Origin: an uncultured Mediterraneibacter sp.
GTDB taxonomy: Bacteria > Bacillota > Clostridia > Lachnospirales > Lachnospiraceae
Direction of reading: 5' to 3'
Length of the DNA: 14,638 bases
NCBI RefSeq assembly: GCF_934330165.1
Contig: NZ_CAKRGI010000041.1
Location: forward strand, 1-14,638
The position numbers and the translations under genes were made by a program. How positions within the stretch are numbered: position 1 is the stretch's first letter; each line of letters begins with the position of its first letter. The notes under the pieces are model-generated. The model had not been told where the DNA came from. It saw only the letters and a program-made list of their open reading frames with translations, and did no database searches. Below are positions 14,564 to 14,638 of this stretch, piece after piece.

Positions 14564-14638
14564 GGGGCTGTTGCAAAATAGATGAGTAATCAATTGATAT
14601 GCTCCCTTCTAGGTAGACAAGTGAAATAATAAAAACTT
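14564..14638. mobile_element. Probable nested insertion-sequence ends at the right edge
   Basis: GGGGCTGTTGCAAAA (14564-14578) resembles the terminal inverted repeats of several IS families (CTGTTGCAAA is also shared with IS6-type ends). About 17 bases later TGATATGCTCCC (14595-14606), then GGTAGACA, looks like an IS3/IS150-type left end starting with TG. The layout suggests one element inserted just inside another. The transposase genes and opposite ends would lie beyond the window, so this rests only on short terminal motifs. Confidence 0.35.

Noticed and set aside
1..14638. tRNA, rRNA, riboswitch or CRISPR array
   Set aside because: No cloverleaf, conserved ribosomal stretch, known riboswitch core or regularly spaced repeat series was seen.

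Overview
The window looks like a chromosomal segment of a gut Lachnospiraceae (Firmicutes), perhaps a Ruminococcus/Mediterraneibacter/Blautia-type genome. I infer this from AGGAGG-type ribosome sites, moderate-to-low GC, a CmpB-family permease, and a secreted, wall-anchored GH33 sialidase. No rRNA, tRNA or CRISPR array was seen. Assignments come from reading translations and recalled families, not from searches.

Left part (1-3422): an AT-rich accessory patch of mobile-gene debris. It holds the tail of an unknown gene with a tiny coupled ORF and a strong terminator. A C-terminal fragment of a Tn554-type tyrosine recombinase follows, with its intact small partner (TnpC/DUF6262-like). Next come an unknown single-pass membrane protein with its own promoter and terminator, a flavodoxin relic, an intact CMD-cupin protein, and relics of a YhcG/DUF1016 nuclease and a large serine recombinase.

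Middle (3423-5760): a compact type II restriction-modification module. The cytosine-5 methyltransferase matches M.HhaI motif for motif, and a convergent PD-(D/E)XK endonuclease matches R.HhaI, so the predicted target is GCGC. Between them lies a small ORF broken by one TGA. The endonuclease is preceded, in the same direction, by a Phd/YefM antitoxin cut to 50 residues just after its DNA-binding domain, a possible captured regulator. Reading the whole + strand by eye I found no GCGC tetranucleotide, although GCG followed by A, T or G is common.

Right part (5932-14504): ordinary host-like genes. A small membrane ORF, a duplicated CmpB permease, a pyridoxamine kinase and a CDP-alcohol phosphatidyltransferase form one forward run. 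A bidirectional terminator separates them from a reverse-strand aldehyde dehydrogenase. A promoter then leads into a 1282-residue sialidase with a GH33 catalytic domain, two repeated beta-rich modules, a CxxC module, one fibronectin III domain and a KTGD-type sorting tail. The last 75 bases look like nested insertion-sequence ends.
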